Shown: piece by piece, positions 1 to 15,100 of the stretch
How the letters are laid out: the number at the start of each line of letters is the position of its first letter
Numbering within the stretch: position 1 is the stretch's first letter
Origin: Pachypanchax playfairii
Taxonomy: Eukaryota > Chordata > Actinopteri > Cyprinodontiformes > Aplocheilidae
Assembly: GCA_006937955.1 (NCBI GenBank)
Contig: SSNP01000006.1
Coordinates: 6,413,534-6,477,533 of the forward strand
Length of the DNA stretch: 64,000 bases
Reading direction: 5' to 3'
Position numbers and translations under genes: made by a program
The notes under the pieces: model-generated
What the model was told of the DNA's origin: nothing
Seen by the model: only the letters and a program-made list of their open reading frames with translations
Database searches by the model: none

Positions 1-26
1 TACAGTGAAATGTATGACATTGTTAC

Positions 27-180
27 CTTCCTCCTTCAGCTGTGTGACAGATGTGTTAGCTTGAGACAGCTGGGTTTCCAGACTCTTCCTCTCCTCCTCA
101 GTCTTCTCCAGCTGCTGTCTCAGGTTCTGAAGCTCAGAGGTGACACTACTCTCCTCCACAGCTCCATTCATCTGTTTCAC
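27..180 (-). CDS. shtn1-like: Shootin-like exon (coiled coil, most 3' in window)
   Basis: The acceptor is at 181-182 and the donor GT at 25-26. The 154-nt exon encodes about 51 residues beginning [13 protein letters not shown] and continuing [20 protein letters not shown], a clear heptad pattern that corresponds to the LTQQLEEERIQHQQ part of shootin-1. It ends in phase 1, so at least one more exon follows beyond the left edge. The plus-strand open frame over this exon is a shadow. Confidence 0.85.
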
Positions 181-3100
181 CTGAACACGAGGACAACAGA
201 AACTGAGCGTGGCGGGGTGAAAATACCTACAAACCTTGAATCGATTTTCTTCCACCAGGACATTCTTTTAACTCACCCGTTCCTGGTAATAGGGCTGTAT
301 GTCACACAGGACTGTGCTGATGTTGGATATTTGCTCCAGCGCCTGCTGCAGCTGCAGCTGCACGTCAGCGTCTGAGCTGCGAGGCTCCATCACACTCCAG
401 TTTTGGGCCACCGTCTGCCCAGCCAACATCTGATAAAACAAACCAGCAGCAACACTTTCAACAAATCTTTATAATCATCTGCTTTTAAGAAAATAGAAAC
501 GAAACCCTTCTATTGCAATGAACCACCATTAGAGGACAATAAAAGGAATTGAATTGCTGGTTGTAGAATTTCTCCCTGCAGGAGGTTGTCACGATGCAGG
601 CTAAATGTTTTCAAACCGGTGTTTGACTGAATAAAGACTTGGAAGCCGTCATTATGAATCGGATTTGCAGTGGAGTTTGGAACAATGTAAACAGGATGTT
701 TTGTCTCTGAGACATGGTCATTATTCTTTGATTATTATGAAAAAGGTCAAATTTTCTCTCACTTTATTGAGAAAATTGTTCTTTCCTCTGCATCATGACA
801 GAAAATAAACATTCTGTTCGGTTAATTGAAGTTGTCTGCTGGGAGATTCAGCCCACTTTGTTGTTGTCTGAGTTCAATTTAAGGTTTACACTGTCAGATT
901 TTTGTCTCTTGTTGCTCAATTGGAATTACATTTTTGGGCTAGTTTCTGGTAACTTTAAAAAAACACTCTGATGAAAAATCATGTTTTTAACATGTTCTTG
1001 TGGCATTTAAGCTTAAAATTGCATTTCTAAGTATTTCTGCATCCAGATCACTGTAAATGAGTGGCAGACGCTAGAATATATCTAAAAAAAGGCTGAATTT
1101 GTGATGTAGAAAATCCACTGGGCGAGTCACAAGCTCCTGCTCCACTAGCTAATCGTAAGCTAGCTGTAAGCTAGCGGTAGTGCTAGCATTATTGGAGAGC
1201 TCTCAGCAACGGGGAGGGGAAAATTTTAAAGGTATGTCCATGTAAATTTTCTTCCATTTATTTGTTTGTTTATTTTATTTTCTCCCATTTATTATGTGAG
1301 AGAGACGTGTCAGAGAATTGACACGAAAAGCACAAGACTTTGTAAATGTCTTATAGTTTTAATATCAATTCACACTAAGCTTCAGAAATGTCTCCGGGTG
1401 TTTTCTTTAGCTAAATTCTAAACACGATCAGTGTTTCAAACTGGGAACTTTCTTATAATTATATCAGTTTCTAAACATGGAACTTTTTCAAAATACTTTT
1501 TTTATGATCTTTTTCTAGAAATTTACATTTTTAAAATTGATTAAAATTAAATGTAAAACACAAGTATTTAAAAATATAATAATTAAATTAAGCCTTTGTA
1601 ACTCTCATTATTTTGATTAAAATAAATATTTAGTAATATTTTTGTCTCGTAACTGTGTAAAACTGAAACCGGAAGCAATTGGCATCTTTAAAATAAGATC
1701 ATAAATCATTTGCTAATTAAATTTGTTTTTTCTTTTGGTGTTTACTTTCATTTGATTAAAAATATCTTAATAAACATTTTAGCTTTAGTTGTTCTTGGTT
1801 TTTTTACTTATTTAATATCTCTCTTGATTTGGGTCGGGAAAATCTGCTGTCTTGTTTTCCTTTAAGGAACAATAAAAACGATGAACTTAAAGTGAAAAAT
1901 GTGTAATTTTCTTTACCTGCATTTTATTCAGGTAACATTACAATATCAATTCCGCTTGATAAAACAGATTAAAATTTGTTGTATTTGGCCACATAAAGAA
2001 AAATAATGATTTATATTTAATATTTATGTAGAGCTGAAACTAAAATCCTCTTCATGCCCTAAAAAGAAACATTTCGATTGCCCTCATATATTTATTTAAA
2101 GTTTCCATATTTGTGTTGCTGTCTCTGTGAGTAAATCTGTGATCTACAAACAGGAAACGGGATCGAAGAGGTTTTTATTTTTGTTTTGTTTTTTTTTTGT
2201 TTTTTTTTAACTCTGAGAACAAATCAACGCTCTGCATCAGCAACACGTAACACAAAACTTCCCGCTGCAAATTACTCCGCTCTGATCTTCGGTTCCCCTT
2301 TCAGCAGAGAGCAATTTTCACATAGCAATTAGCGCACTTATTTTACACGTACACACAGATTTAGACACACACACAACAACACAAAGGAACACACACACAA
2401 ATTGTTTCCTGTTGGAGGATCTGCATCATTATATCCACACGGATCACGGAGGAGAGGTGTGAATGGTTGTTGTTGTCAAAACACATGAAAACAGACAAAT
2501 AGCAGCGCACACAAGAGGCATTCAGCACATGGGGGGGTCTTTTACTGTGCACTGAGAGTAAAGGGGCTGAATTGTGCAGAGAACTGGGGGGTCCTTTTCA
2601 CAGGTAAGGACCCCTGCGAAGACGCTCATTGTGCGCCTGTCCGGTAAATGGAGGACACCACGCACAAAGGCGACAATTGCTATATGCTCAGCAAAACATA
2701 AAGGTGTCAGGCCGAGACAGGTTGTGCTTAAAGACCACTATTCTCCTGCAGCAGCCATGATGACCACTAATTATAGGGAAGGGAGGGGCTAAGTGGGGAA
2801 AGGGACGTTTCTGAAAGAAAAGCCCTTCATTAAGGGGCAGCTGGGACAGCGCTCTCTGTGAGTGTGTGTTTGTGTGTGTTTGTAGGTGAACTGATTTTTA
2901 TTTCTGTTTGTGTGTTTTTCTTGTGTGTCAATGCTTCATTGAGAAAGCTGAAATCTGACCGTCGGCGTGAAAATGGAAACCCCTCCCCCGCCTTTCTGCT
3001 GACCTGCCACCTCTGCTTGCTCTGAGACACCAAAACCACATTCGTGTGTGTGTGAAAATTCCCATCCTTCCTCTTTGTCTGAGTGTCCTTTTTCTCACCA

Positions 3101-6100
3101 CAGCCGCCCGAAGGTCAGCGCCGACACTCCTTCTGCCTTCCTGTGGCACGACCTGTCACCCTCAGCGTCTATAGGTGTGAATGTGTGACAGAAATATTTT
3201 GTGCAACGTTGAAAACGGACACAGACGCACACACCTGGTGGGCGAAGACTTCGGCGTGTTGCCGGAGGTCCTGCTCCAGCTGCAGTTTCTCCGATATTTC
3301 CGTGAACTCCTCAGTGACGAGGTGGGAAACTGGACGAACAAAACAAATGAAGAACTATGAAATAAACACAAATATATTAGTTCAAAGTTTACATGAAGTT
3401 TTGTTCAAACAATGAAAGAGGATTTAAATGGTAATTGGTGACTGGTAAATGGTGTGTACGCTTTACTCAAGTCCTACAACCCCCAAAGCGCTTCACACCA
3501 CAGTATGTCATTCACCCATTCACACACACGCATTCACATTTAAAGACCCATAAAAATCATGATTTTTGTGTTGTTAACATGTTCTTGTGGCATTTTTCTG
3601 ATGCTAAAGGACGTATCTTAAAGAGGCCCTTCCATTAAAAACTGTTTTTTCTGAGGTTTCTGTAGAATATTTTAGCTCCACAGGTGTTCTTACCTTCATA
3701 GTGGGTGTGAAAACAGGTCAACAACTTCTCTTTCAGTTTTAATCTCCCAAACTACGCAGGTGGTGATAAAACCAGAGAACGGCGAGTACTTGTTACGTCA
3801 CATCTCCTTTGCTCGTTAGTATTCGGCAGCTCCTGCAGTTGAAACCACGCCTAGCATGCTGCTGGCTAAAAGCTGTTAGCATAAACACATAACCGGAAGA
3901 GACTCAGTGCGCAGCGGGGCAGAACACAGTATACCTTGCTCTCATAGGCTAGTTTGTTAGCCAATCAGAGTCCAGCAAATTCGAATAATGAATATTAATG
4001 AGTTGCAGCCAAAGCCTGACGAATCTTCACGCAGACAGATTGAAAGGTCTGTTAATCAGTGTTTCCTGATGTTTTTTTAGATATAAAATGTTTCATATTA
4101 CTGGTTAATACTTAAAAAATAACCACAAAGTCCTGAAATTTGTGTAAAATTTAAGATAGTGTGTGATAGTTTAAGAAAATTATGCTCAAAATTATATTTC
4201 TGATTATTTCTGCATTTAAGTCACTGTGAATTAGTAGCAGACACTAAAATATGGTTTAAAAAGACTGGATTTGGGATGTAGAAAATCCACTGTGGGCCAC
4301 AAGCTCCTACTCTGCTAGCAGTAAGCTAACATAAATAGAGATATCTCAGCAACGGGGAGGGGCGGGTGGATCCTCTGCATGAACGGCTCCTCCCACAGTG
4401 CAGAGGTGAATTGCTAATGAGCTACTGCTGCTATGTGCTATTGCTTTAAAACAGTAAAGGTTTTGTAATTTGTGGTAAAAACGCCATAATCATAATTTAA
4501 AGACCACTGAGACGCTTTAAAATAGCTCAAAAGATGATTGAAGTGAGTCTTTAAAGGTGGATTGCGGCAGTCCGATTGGTGTCAGGAGAGCTGAGTCGAA
4601 AGGCAAATCTATTAATTGATGATGAATTCACACCACACACTATCAGCATCAAGCAATGCTTACACTGCACCTAGTTTGACGCTTGTACGTGGGATCTGCC
4701 GAATACTAACAAACAAAGGAGTTGTGACCAAACAGATACAGGCCGTTCGGACTCGGGAGACATCGGGTGTTATCGCCACCTGCGTAGTTTGGGAGATTAA
4801 AACTGAAAGAGAAGTTGTTGACCTGTTTTCACACCCACTATGAAGGTAAGAACACCTGTGGAGCTAAAATATGCAACACAAACCTCAGAAAAACAGTTTT
4901 TAATGGAAGGGCCTCTTTAAAAGAAAAAAAAATTAAATGGACAACTCAAGAAGACACTTAATTTCATAACAGTAAACTTTTAGCCAAAACCTTTTTTAAT
5001 TTAGATGTGGCTCAAACTTACTACAACTTTACATCCTTTGAAGGATCACAGTGCACAATGAAAACATTAGCAATCACGTTTGTACAGAAGCAACATAATT
5101 GGAGTTCTGCAAGATGAACCATTACAAAACTCCACAACATGGAATTAGCTAAATAAATTAAATCTGTGCAACTGAATGGCAACATTTTTTTGTCAGTGAT
5201 GAAAGCCACAATAGTTAAAATTTTAATGAGAATTTACCTCTTTTTATTTTGTTCAGAGTTTTGCTCTGTTTGCTCATTTTCCTCAGAATGGCTTCTTTCT
5301 CCTCCATCTCTGCAGTGAGCTAATAAAAACAAACATCAGTGTTAAACTCTAATGAACTCTAAATGCAGGAAACATTCAATTTACTCAAGACTTTCTCCCT
5401 AGACATACTTTATTTCATTCTTACTCTTAGATTCACTTTGAAATTGAAGATTATGTGAACAGATTTAGTCTAAATCTGAGTAATTCCATCCCAAACATCA
5501 TAAATATATTCCACTCACTCAGTCCTTAACCTCTGATCCACTGTACAGTTCTGTGAAAAAGTATTTGCCCCCTACAGATTTCTTCTGTTTTTACTTTTTT
5601 GTAAGCAAGTATTAACATCGAACAAAGATAACCTGAGTAAATATAAAAAAAAGTTTTAAAATGATAAGGGTGCGTTCCAGTCGTCCTCGGAACTCCGATT
5701 TTCCGACATGGAAATGACGTGAGGAGCTTGTTTTGCGTTCCAGTGACCACTCGGAAAAAATGGATGTCACCAGCAAAGCTGCATGTTGTTGCTCAAAGAA
5801 CTTATAACCAAGTAATCTTTGAATAAAAACCATAAACACCAGTCAATTTTGGCTGCAAAGTTCGCAATTTTCATATTAATTTTCAGCGTAATTATCTGTA
5901 ACAAAAATACCAACTACTCTGTGCTACTTACACAGAATAACAGAATGAAAACAGAAAATGTAAATGAATAGGTAAAGATGACAAGTAGTACTGTTATTAC
6001 CGGATAAAGCCATCTTTAAAGGTGATATACCCGATTTCAAATTGCCTAGCTTAGAATGTCAACAAATGTAAGCAAAGTCAGAACTCTCAGCCCCTCCCGT

Positions 6101-9100
6101 CGGGTAGAATTCCTAAGCCACGCCCCCCCCAGGTTTGGAAACACGCGTAGCCCCAGAAGACGACCGAGTGTAAGACACTGGTCCGCAGTTCATTCAAGTA
6201 CCGTAACATGACGGAATCACCGGTAAGTGAAAACAATATAACAACAAACAACTGACATTAATTGTTACTTTGTCCTGAACCTGACGCGGAATCAGCCGGC
6301 GGCTGTTTCTCCTGCTGTGACATGGTAGAGCGGCGAACACTCCCAGCAGTGGTGTGCTGCGGTAATATGTCTCAGTTTTTTAGGAGCACAGAAGCCGTAT
6401 GGCTGGAGAGACTGTCCAAACATTCCTTTCGGGCCGAATCATTTGATAAACAAATACGGGAGAACCATTTAATTATTTTTTTCTTTTTTTTTTTTTTTTT
6501 TTAATCTTCACAACATATTTTTATCCATGCTTAAAACGTTTTTAATGGGCATGAAAAAAATCATGTTAAGCTAATTTGTTGCAAACTAAGGATAGCAGCT
6601 TTAAATGTGGGATCTCGCAATTGCGAGTTCCGTGGACGACTGGAATGCACTATAATTTCATTTATTCTTGCATACACTTTGTAGTGTCACATGACTTTAT
6701 TTTAAGCATCAAAACTTACATTATACATATAAATATTGGAACATACAGCATCTATGCAAGAACCACATGAATCTACAGATGTAAACACCCCGAAAGGAGG
6801 CGCCTTTTTATTATTGTAGCAAGAAGGATGGTCCTTTTGTTTAAATGGAGGGGGCGGGACTTATTGCAACCAGCCACTAGGGAGCGCTCCTTTTGTTCCT
6901 GCTTTAAATTCCATATTAAGCTCCTGTCTCCACCTCTTTAGTGCAGTTCTTTCTTCCTGACAAGGACTTTGTGTCTTGACAAGGTGGATAATTAATTAAA
7001 GATGATTAATAATTAATCAGAACAGATTAGTTACACACATACACGTCAGTACCTGTTCTCTAAGCTGGACCTGCTCTTTGGTCAGTTCTTCCACTTGTTG
7101 CTCCAGCTGCATTTTCTCAGCCAGCAGGCCATCCACCAACTCCTGCAGCGCTGACACACACACACACACACCCACACAGATGTAAGTACAACATTATGTT
7201 GTCATTTAAAGGACAGTTCTTTGACTAGTTGTTTCATTAATCTCCATATTTCCACAGGTGCTGCAGCTATGAAATCGTTTCCTCTCAGTCCATGAAATTA
7301 TACCGAACATGAGACGATGTTCAAACGTACATGGCAGCTTTTCTGTGTCTGCTGTTGCAGGTGTAAACTCAGGTATCGGTTACTGTCTGTGTTTCTTCAT
7401 TTCTCAGTGAGTTGCAGATAACTGATGCTAATTTCTTGTTAAAAACTTCAGGACCAGAAAGGTTATTTAAATTTAAATCAGGTAAATTAATTTCGTACCT
7501 GTGATTTTAGCTTGACTTTCGATTAGCAGCGCATCCTCGTTGCTACCGCGGCCAAAATCAACCACATCTCCATCAGCTGCGAGGTCACTCCCAGCGTCAA
7601 GGCTCTCAGGGTCAAAGGTCACAGAAACCAGGTTCTCCGCCACCTCAGGGATCAGCGGCATCATCATCTGGCTCTTCCTCTTCAGGACCTTGTTCTCATT
7701 GCTAACCTGTGCAACAATTTCAAACCTTCGTTTAAATGAGCTTCCATATAAATAATTTCTCTGACAAGAAAAATGAAGTGATTTACTTTAAGAGCCAGAG
7801 CCTCAGCAGTCTCCCTGCAGGAGCGTTCAATCTGGAACTGCATCTCCAGAACACCCATCTCCTTCAGGAGCTGATTGGAAACTGATCAGAAATAGACTTT
7901 TCATTTTACAAACATCTCAGTTAAACATAAATAACAAAACCAAAATAAAGAAGCAGAAACATCTTCAACATTCAAGACTCGCAAATATACACAAATGAAA
8001 CATAAACTTAATACAAAATCCTCCCAATGGTCAACTAAAGAAATAAAACAGTAGAACGTGTAACTGCCTTCATATGAAACATAATTCTATTTTAAAAAAA
8101 TATTCAGTTTCATGTTTTCTGATGTTTTCGTTTTTTCTCTTCTGTTGTACTTTTTTAAATACTGTATACGCAAATATTTTCACGGCTAAGATATTGGGTT
8201 CCAAAAATGCATTTTCGCAAATAAGAATGTTCGCGGTTTGGGCCTGATACTAATCTCTCAAAACAGAGCAACTTCAACATCTGCATCATGTGATGTATGA
8301 TGCTGGAGGAAACGTTAGTAGGGCTAGCGCCTGCATTGACAAACGTCAGACTAATTGAGCAGAAAAAAATAAACTTACGAACACTACAACATCTTTATTC
8401 TCAACATTGTGTCCATCATTATCATTACTGGTGATCCGTTCGCACTGTTATTGTCATTATATCCACAGAAAAGTACGAAATTTATATCATAAAATATCTT
8501 GTGACACTCAGATGGCGGGCTGCCTTTGATGTTGTGTTAGTGATTGACATAGCAGTGGAAGTTAAAGGTACAGTATGTTGAAATTTTACAGTGAAATACT
8601 CACACAACCGTCTAATGTCCCACCGATGTTGTAAATAAAGTCACATTGTAACAGATCTCTCAGCGGGTTGGGTGGTCGCTAGTTTCTGTCATTTTTAAAA
8701 AGCTAGCCCGGACCAGAATCATTATTTACACGTTCAGACTTCCTGGTTCCATAACGAATCACATGTGAGTCTGCAAGGCTGCCAAGTCTTCAACACAAGC
8801 AGCTGTATTTCCACAACGAGCAGCAGCAAAAAGTAAGAAACCACCACATACTTCCAACTGAGCAACCGAGCTGCACGTGATGAGGCGTTCAAACACACTT
8901 AGACCATCAGACATTCCCAAAAACTGAGCAAATACAAGAGAAACTAAATGAAGATCAACATCAGAACTGGCAACCCAACAGAAAAATCACGTGGTGAGAG
9001 CGGACGATTTTTTTTCTACATGAACCGCTTCTGATTCGGATTTGACGACAAGGTCTAATTCTTACATACTATGCCTTTAATGTTCATGTGTAATAAAGTT

Positions 9101-12100
9101 TGCAGAGGATTTGAGTAGTTTTTGTGGTAATTTTTACTCACGAAATTATTAGCATTTACGGTATTCCATTTTCCTTTGTTTTTTAAAAAAGTTTTGTTTC
9201 AGATGTGTTTGGATTTAGTTTTATATTGATGTTTTTACTTGCTGCTCTCTTTCTGAGAATCTTGGCTGCGTTCTTGTTTTATCAGAATACTTCTCTTTAA
9301 TCGTGTGTTTTTGTATTTGATGATTTTGAAGATGTTTTTTTCTTATTATTTTAATGTTATATCTTATTACCTCAAATAATATTGTTGTGCCAAATATTAT
9401 ACATTTGATTTTACAGGGCTGTTGAAAATTAGCCCTTTTTAGATTAATTAGATTAATATTTTATGTTCTACTGGCAGATATTTTGCTGTTGTTTTAATCC
9501 ATTTTACCTGTGTTTTCCATAATAAAAGGAATTTGTGTTTGGATACAAACATGTGAAGATGATAACCAGGTCACTTCTCACCTTTTTCCAGCTCAGTGAG
9601 TCTCTGATTGGCTTCATCTCTCTGCTTTTCCAGGATCTCACACTAAAAATCAGGCGACACAGCAGAACCACAAGAAGACATCAGTCTCTTTTTATTCACT
9701 TTTTAAACTCATAAAGCACAGCTGAGGCACCAAATGTTTACTCAAATGATTCAGCTTGTTTCATTTTTCTAAAAAAATTTGTTTTCAGGTGTCGGTTTTT
9801 CACATGTATACTCAAACAGGAGCTTCCCCACGGGCTGATGGTGTCTGATGTGTAACAACAATACCTGAATATCTCCCCAGTCTTCAGAAGATAAGCAGCT
9901 ATCTTCATCAGAGTCTGTGGGAGGAAGCAAATCCTTTTAATTCACAGATAAGAGACAGAACTGGGTTGTATCATCTGAAAGCAGGCATCGTTCAGTCGAA
10001 CCAGAGAGTCTCACATCCCCTCGGAGTGACTGGAAGAGGAAGTTCAGGTCAGAAAAATAAAAGAAGTGAAATTACGGAAGGATCCTTGGAACGGGTTTCA
10101 CTTTCTGTGTCAACTGAATGAATCATGGAATCAACTAATATTTGTGCTACAAGAAGTTGTTAAAAAAAAAGAGATATATTCCATATAAAATATGTAATGA
10201 TATGTGCTCGTGTTTAAAATCCTAAAATGTCATTTCACTGTTTTAAAGTTCTCCTTAACTTCTACACACCAGCTTCTCTTGGATGTTCTTGGACTTTTAC
10301 TTTGGTGGGGGGGGGGTTTCTAAATAGAGCAAAAAAGTTTTAAAAGATCCAACATATTTTTTTGCTACAGTGAAACCTCGCTATAGCGGACACTGATGGG
10401 ACCAGATGTTTTTTTACATTATGGTGGGGTGTCCGCCCCAGAGGGCTAGGGTGTCCAGGTGTCCTGTAAACCATTGTCATGGACATTTCCTCGGTACGTC
10501 AGCGTATTTTATGAACTAGCGCACGGTCAAATCCCCTTCTGAATATGTCAAAAAAAAAAAAAAATTGATACACTTGATGTATCAGCGTCGGAATTAAACT
10601 GGACTCCAAACAGTCCGCCTCCTTATATTGTTTCTTTCTCTTTGATTTCTTGCTTGTATGTTCTCTCAATGTAAGTCGCTTTGGATAAAAGCGTCTGCTA
10701 AATGACTGTAGTAGTAGTAGTAGTAGTAGTAGTCTCAACTTTAAGTAAAATTTGATAGATATGTGTCAATTTTTGTTTCTTTTTTCGTTTTGTTCACTGT
10801 TCGTTAGCGGGGTGAATTTTCACTGATTTTATTTTTTGTTCGCCCAAACCTGTCCACTGGACAGGGGTGTCTGCAGGGCTGGGTTTCACTGTATATTAAG
10901 TTTTTATGGTGCGTTCACACCGGCCACTTTGTCAACGTCAAGCAACGCTGATAACGCTCCAAATTTGACGTTTGAAGCTGAAGCTCATAAAACGCCTGAC
11001 CGAAAAAGAGCGCGAAGGCGGGGCTTCCTTTGTTATGGGATGTTCGGAGCTATGGCGGATCATATTGAGACAGTGGCTTGGATTTATTTACTTCATAGAT
11101 CTAGACAACGTCGACGTCGGGTGCATCAGCGCCGTTTGTGGATACACCCCATTCTTCAGATGCGTTTTGAGTTTGGTGAGTTTAACCATTTGCTCCAGGA
11201 GCTACATATGGATGAGGTTAATTTATCTCCCATTTTGGCTGATCCCACTTCTTTACGGCTACGTGCTGTGACGTCTTACGTCACTACGATGAGACGCTCT
11301 CATTGGTTGACAGCTAGCTGAACTTTGAGCTTTTCTAGCTTTTCAAGAGTCAACGCCTGAAACGCTAGAAAAGCTTGAAAAGTTGCCGCTCATAACGCTC
11401 ACAAAGCGCCGCAGAGCCGTTGACGTCTGTCTGACGCCCATCCACCATAGACTTTACATATAAACTTGCCGCTTATGAAGTTGATGGTTGGGCCGGTGTG
11501 AATGCACCATTAGACACTTTGTTTCTGTTTGTAAGTAATTATTACATATTTCCTTCTTTTTTCTTGTATTATTGTCTCTAAAGTATTTTTTTTAATAAAT
11601 GTGCTAAACACACTGTGTTTCTACTGCATATATAAATAACTGAGATGATTTTTCTACCAACAAAAGCACAATTTGTGAAAACAAACAAAAAAGTTGTGCA
11701 TCAGGAAAAGGCAGTAAAATGTTGTGAGTTGTTGTGGCTGTTGCTCCCTGAGGTTAACCTTTGAGATGTGTTGGCTCCTGTCTTTCACCCGTCTTTCACC
11801 TTTTCTCGTGTGTTGCACTGACATTTCGTCCCGTTTGGCCTCTCTCTGGCCTCTTCACCTCCGTTTTACCCCTCTTCATCAGCAACACTCAAAGAATACA
11901 TAAACTGAGACCTTCAGACCTATCAAGGTCTGATATTTATGAAATGAATATGGAATGTATGTGAGTCAAATAGATCCTGCTTTAATATAAAAACAAGTTG
12001 AGTTTTTTTTGCTTTGTTATTCTTGACTCATGTGGTTTTTTATTTTTATTCTCCTCTGTCTCTTTGTACGGAGTCCCTGAAGGGACATGAGTGAAAAAAA

Positions 12101-15100
12101 GACTTTCTCGTGGGCACCAGATTCTGTTGTACACCAACCTAGCCACAATGCTGACAGACCCCGACTAGTCATCTGAGTGCGCACATGAGACAGTTTATTT
12201 TTTCACCCATGTCCATTTGGGGCCTCCATACATTTGTACCAATAACTCAGTGTGGTAAATGCATCTTAAAATTGGGATCATTGCTTAGACTTTTAATATT
12301 GTTGATACAAAACAGTGACTGTAATAAAATATGTATTAAAATATGTTTAAAAAAAAGTAGTAATATAATGTTTCTTATTTAGGATGTTCAGGCTATGAAA
12401 GGACATCATCATCATCGTCATCTCCGAGCGTTACTGGTAACTTCTGGTTCTGTTAATAGTCTTTTTTAGGTTAAAGGTGAATGTCTGAGTGAATTACTAA
12501 ATAAACAATTTTTAAGGGGTCTAAAGTTAGCAGTTAGCATGGGTACAAAACCAGGACTGGGCCTGGGACTTTGCCTCAAAATAAATTTAAAAGGAACATG
12601 TGATTTAACACATTGTGTGTCTTTTGATGTAAAATTAGGGTTAGGGTTAAATGAATGAATGAATGAATGAATGAATGAATGAATGAGTGAATGAATGAAT
12701 GAATGAATGAATGAATGAATGAATGAATGAATGAATGAATGAATGAATGAATTTACAGAATGAAAAGTTTTTGATTTTACGTGCAGAAATCTGAAGCTGA
12801 GAAACTGAAACTCTGTGAAACTTTAAATCTGTATCAAACCTTACCAGCTGCTGAACTGTCCTCTTCCTGTGTCTCCATCCTTTCTGGACGAGTTGATTTC
12901 ACGTTTCAGTCTTTTATAAAACCAAATATTTATCTTGTTCCTACAGCACAAATAAAAACCTGTTTTCTGTCTGAAGAACAGTGAGTCAACACTGAAAGTA
13001 ACAAGTGGACGTTTCAGTTTTAACCCTCCCCCACTGCTCAGATACCAAAAAAAGGGAACTTACTTATTAGCCTCTTAGCTAAAAGAACATTTTATTTATC
13101 ACAAGTGTTTGTTGTTGTTTTTTTGATTAACATTCCATGTTTTGTATATTTAATGATATCTGCTGATCTTTGCTGTGGTTACAGTTACACGCTGCGTGAA
13201 CCTCTCTGCCCTTTTCATGCAGTGATAAAAGGAAAATGTAGCCCTGCTCCATATGTGAGGTCTCCGAGGGACGACACTGTCTCTCTGCTGCAAGATCAAT
13301 GTCACTCAAACAGGCAGGGCAAAGTAAAAGCTGCTTTTACTCCTCTATTAGCATCTGTGCTAAAGTTCATGACCTGTGAAGCATCAGCCACCTGCCATAG
13401 GAACCACATTACTGGGTGAGAACTCAGTGCACGACAAGGATGAGTTGAAATGATGACGCTCATGACACACGTTCCACCTCTGTGAATTATTTAGGGGCTT
13501 TAACTTCCCAATCCTTCATTTATGTTTTATTTATCCAGCTGCCTTCCAAGAGATGATTTCTAGAGGTGCATCAATAATCCAGTCAACTTTAAGCAACTAA
13601 GCCTGCATTTAAGAAGTAATCTCAAAGGTCAGATGAGGAATCTATTTATTCTAAAATATTTAATCAAAAGTAATTTAAATAACTAAGTACATAAACAAGT
13701 ATGAAAGAATACTGAGCTTGTGTATGTTTGTGTGGATGGATGGATGGATGGATGGATGGATGGATGGATGGATGGATGGATGGATGGATGGATGGATGGT
13801 TTGGATGGATGGATGGATGGATGGATGGATGGATGGATGGATGGATGGATGGATGGATGGATGGATGGATGGATGTTACATTTTTAGTTCATCTTCAGAT
13901 TTTTCTGTATAAGCCCAGTAAGCCCATGAATTCGTACAATTATATTTAGGTCTAAAATCACTTACAAACACTCACATTTAAATCTACTCTACAGCTCATT
14001 GAAACCACTTACTGAATGTTTATATTGTGCTGAGCAGTGCTGACAGGTTGACATAGATTAAAGTGTTACTAATGGGATCATTGGAAATTGTACTATTTGA
14101 ACTCCTGTCAGACTGCTTTGAATCTGAGAGTAAACATGTGATTTAAGAGGATATTTTGAGCCAAATTCAAAAGACCTGATGGATGGTGTGACAGAACACA
14201 TACAGTGGGGCAAAAAAGTATTTAGTCAGCCACCAATTGTGTAAGTTCTCCCACTTAAAAAGATCAGAGAGGCCTGTAATTTTCATCATAGGTATACCTC
14301 AACTATGAGAGACAAAATGAGGAAAAAAAATCCAGAAAATCACATTGTCTGATTTTTAAAGAATTTATTTGCAAATTATGGTGGAAAATAAGTATTTGGT
14401 CAATAACAAAGTTAATCTCAATACTTTGTTATATAGCCTTTGTTGGCAATGACAGAGGTCAAACGTTTTCTGTAAGTCTTCACAAGGTTTTCACACACTG
14501 TTGCTGGTATTTTGGCCCATTCCTCCATGCAGATCTCCTCTAGAGCAGTGATGTTTTGGGGCTGACGCTGGGCAACACGGACTTTCAACTCCCTCCAGAG
14601 ATTTTCTACGGGGTTGAGATCTGGAGACTGGCTAGGCCACTCCAGGACCTTGAAATGCTTCTTACGAAGCCACTCCTTCGTTGCCCGGGCGGTGTGTTTG
14701 GGATCATTGTCATGCTGAAAGACCCAGCCACGTCTCATTTTCAATGCCCTTGCTGATGGAAGGAGGTTTTCACTCAAAATCTTACGATACATGGCCCCAT
14801 TCATTCTTTCCTTTACACGGATCAGTCGTCCTGGTCCCCTTGCAGAAAAACAGCCCCAAAGCATGATGTTTCCACCCCCATGCTTTACAGTAGGTATGGT
14901 GTTCTTTGGATCCAACTCAGCATTCTTTCCCCTCCAAACACGACAAGTTGAGTTTCTACCAAAAAGTTCTATTTTGGTTTCATCTGACCATATGATGTTC
15001 TCCCAATCCTCTTCTGGATCATCCAAATGCTCTCTAGCAAACCGCAGACGGGCCTGGACGTGTCCTGGCTTCAGCAGGGGGACACGTCTGGCACTGCAGG

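Noticed and set aside
10..375. 121-codon plus-strand open frame
   Set aside because: It is the antisense shadow of two shootin-like exons and crosses their intron.
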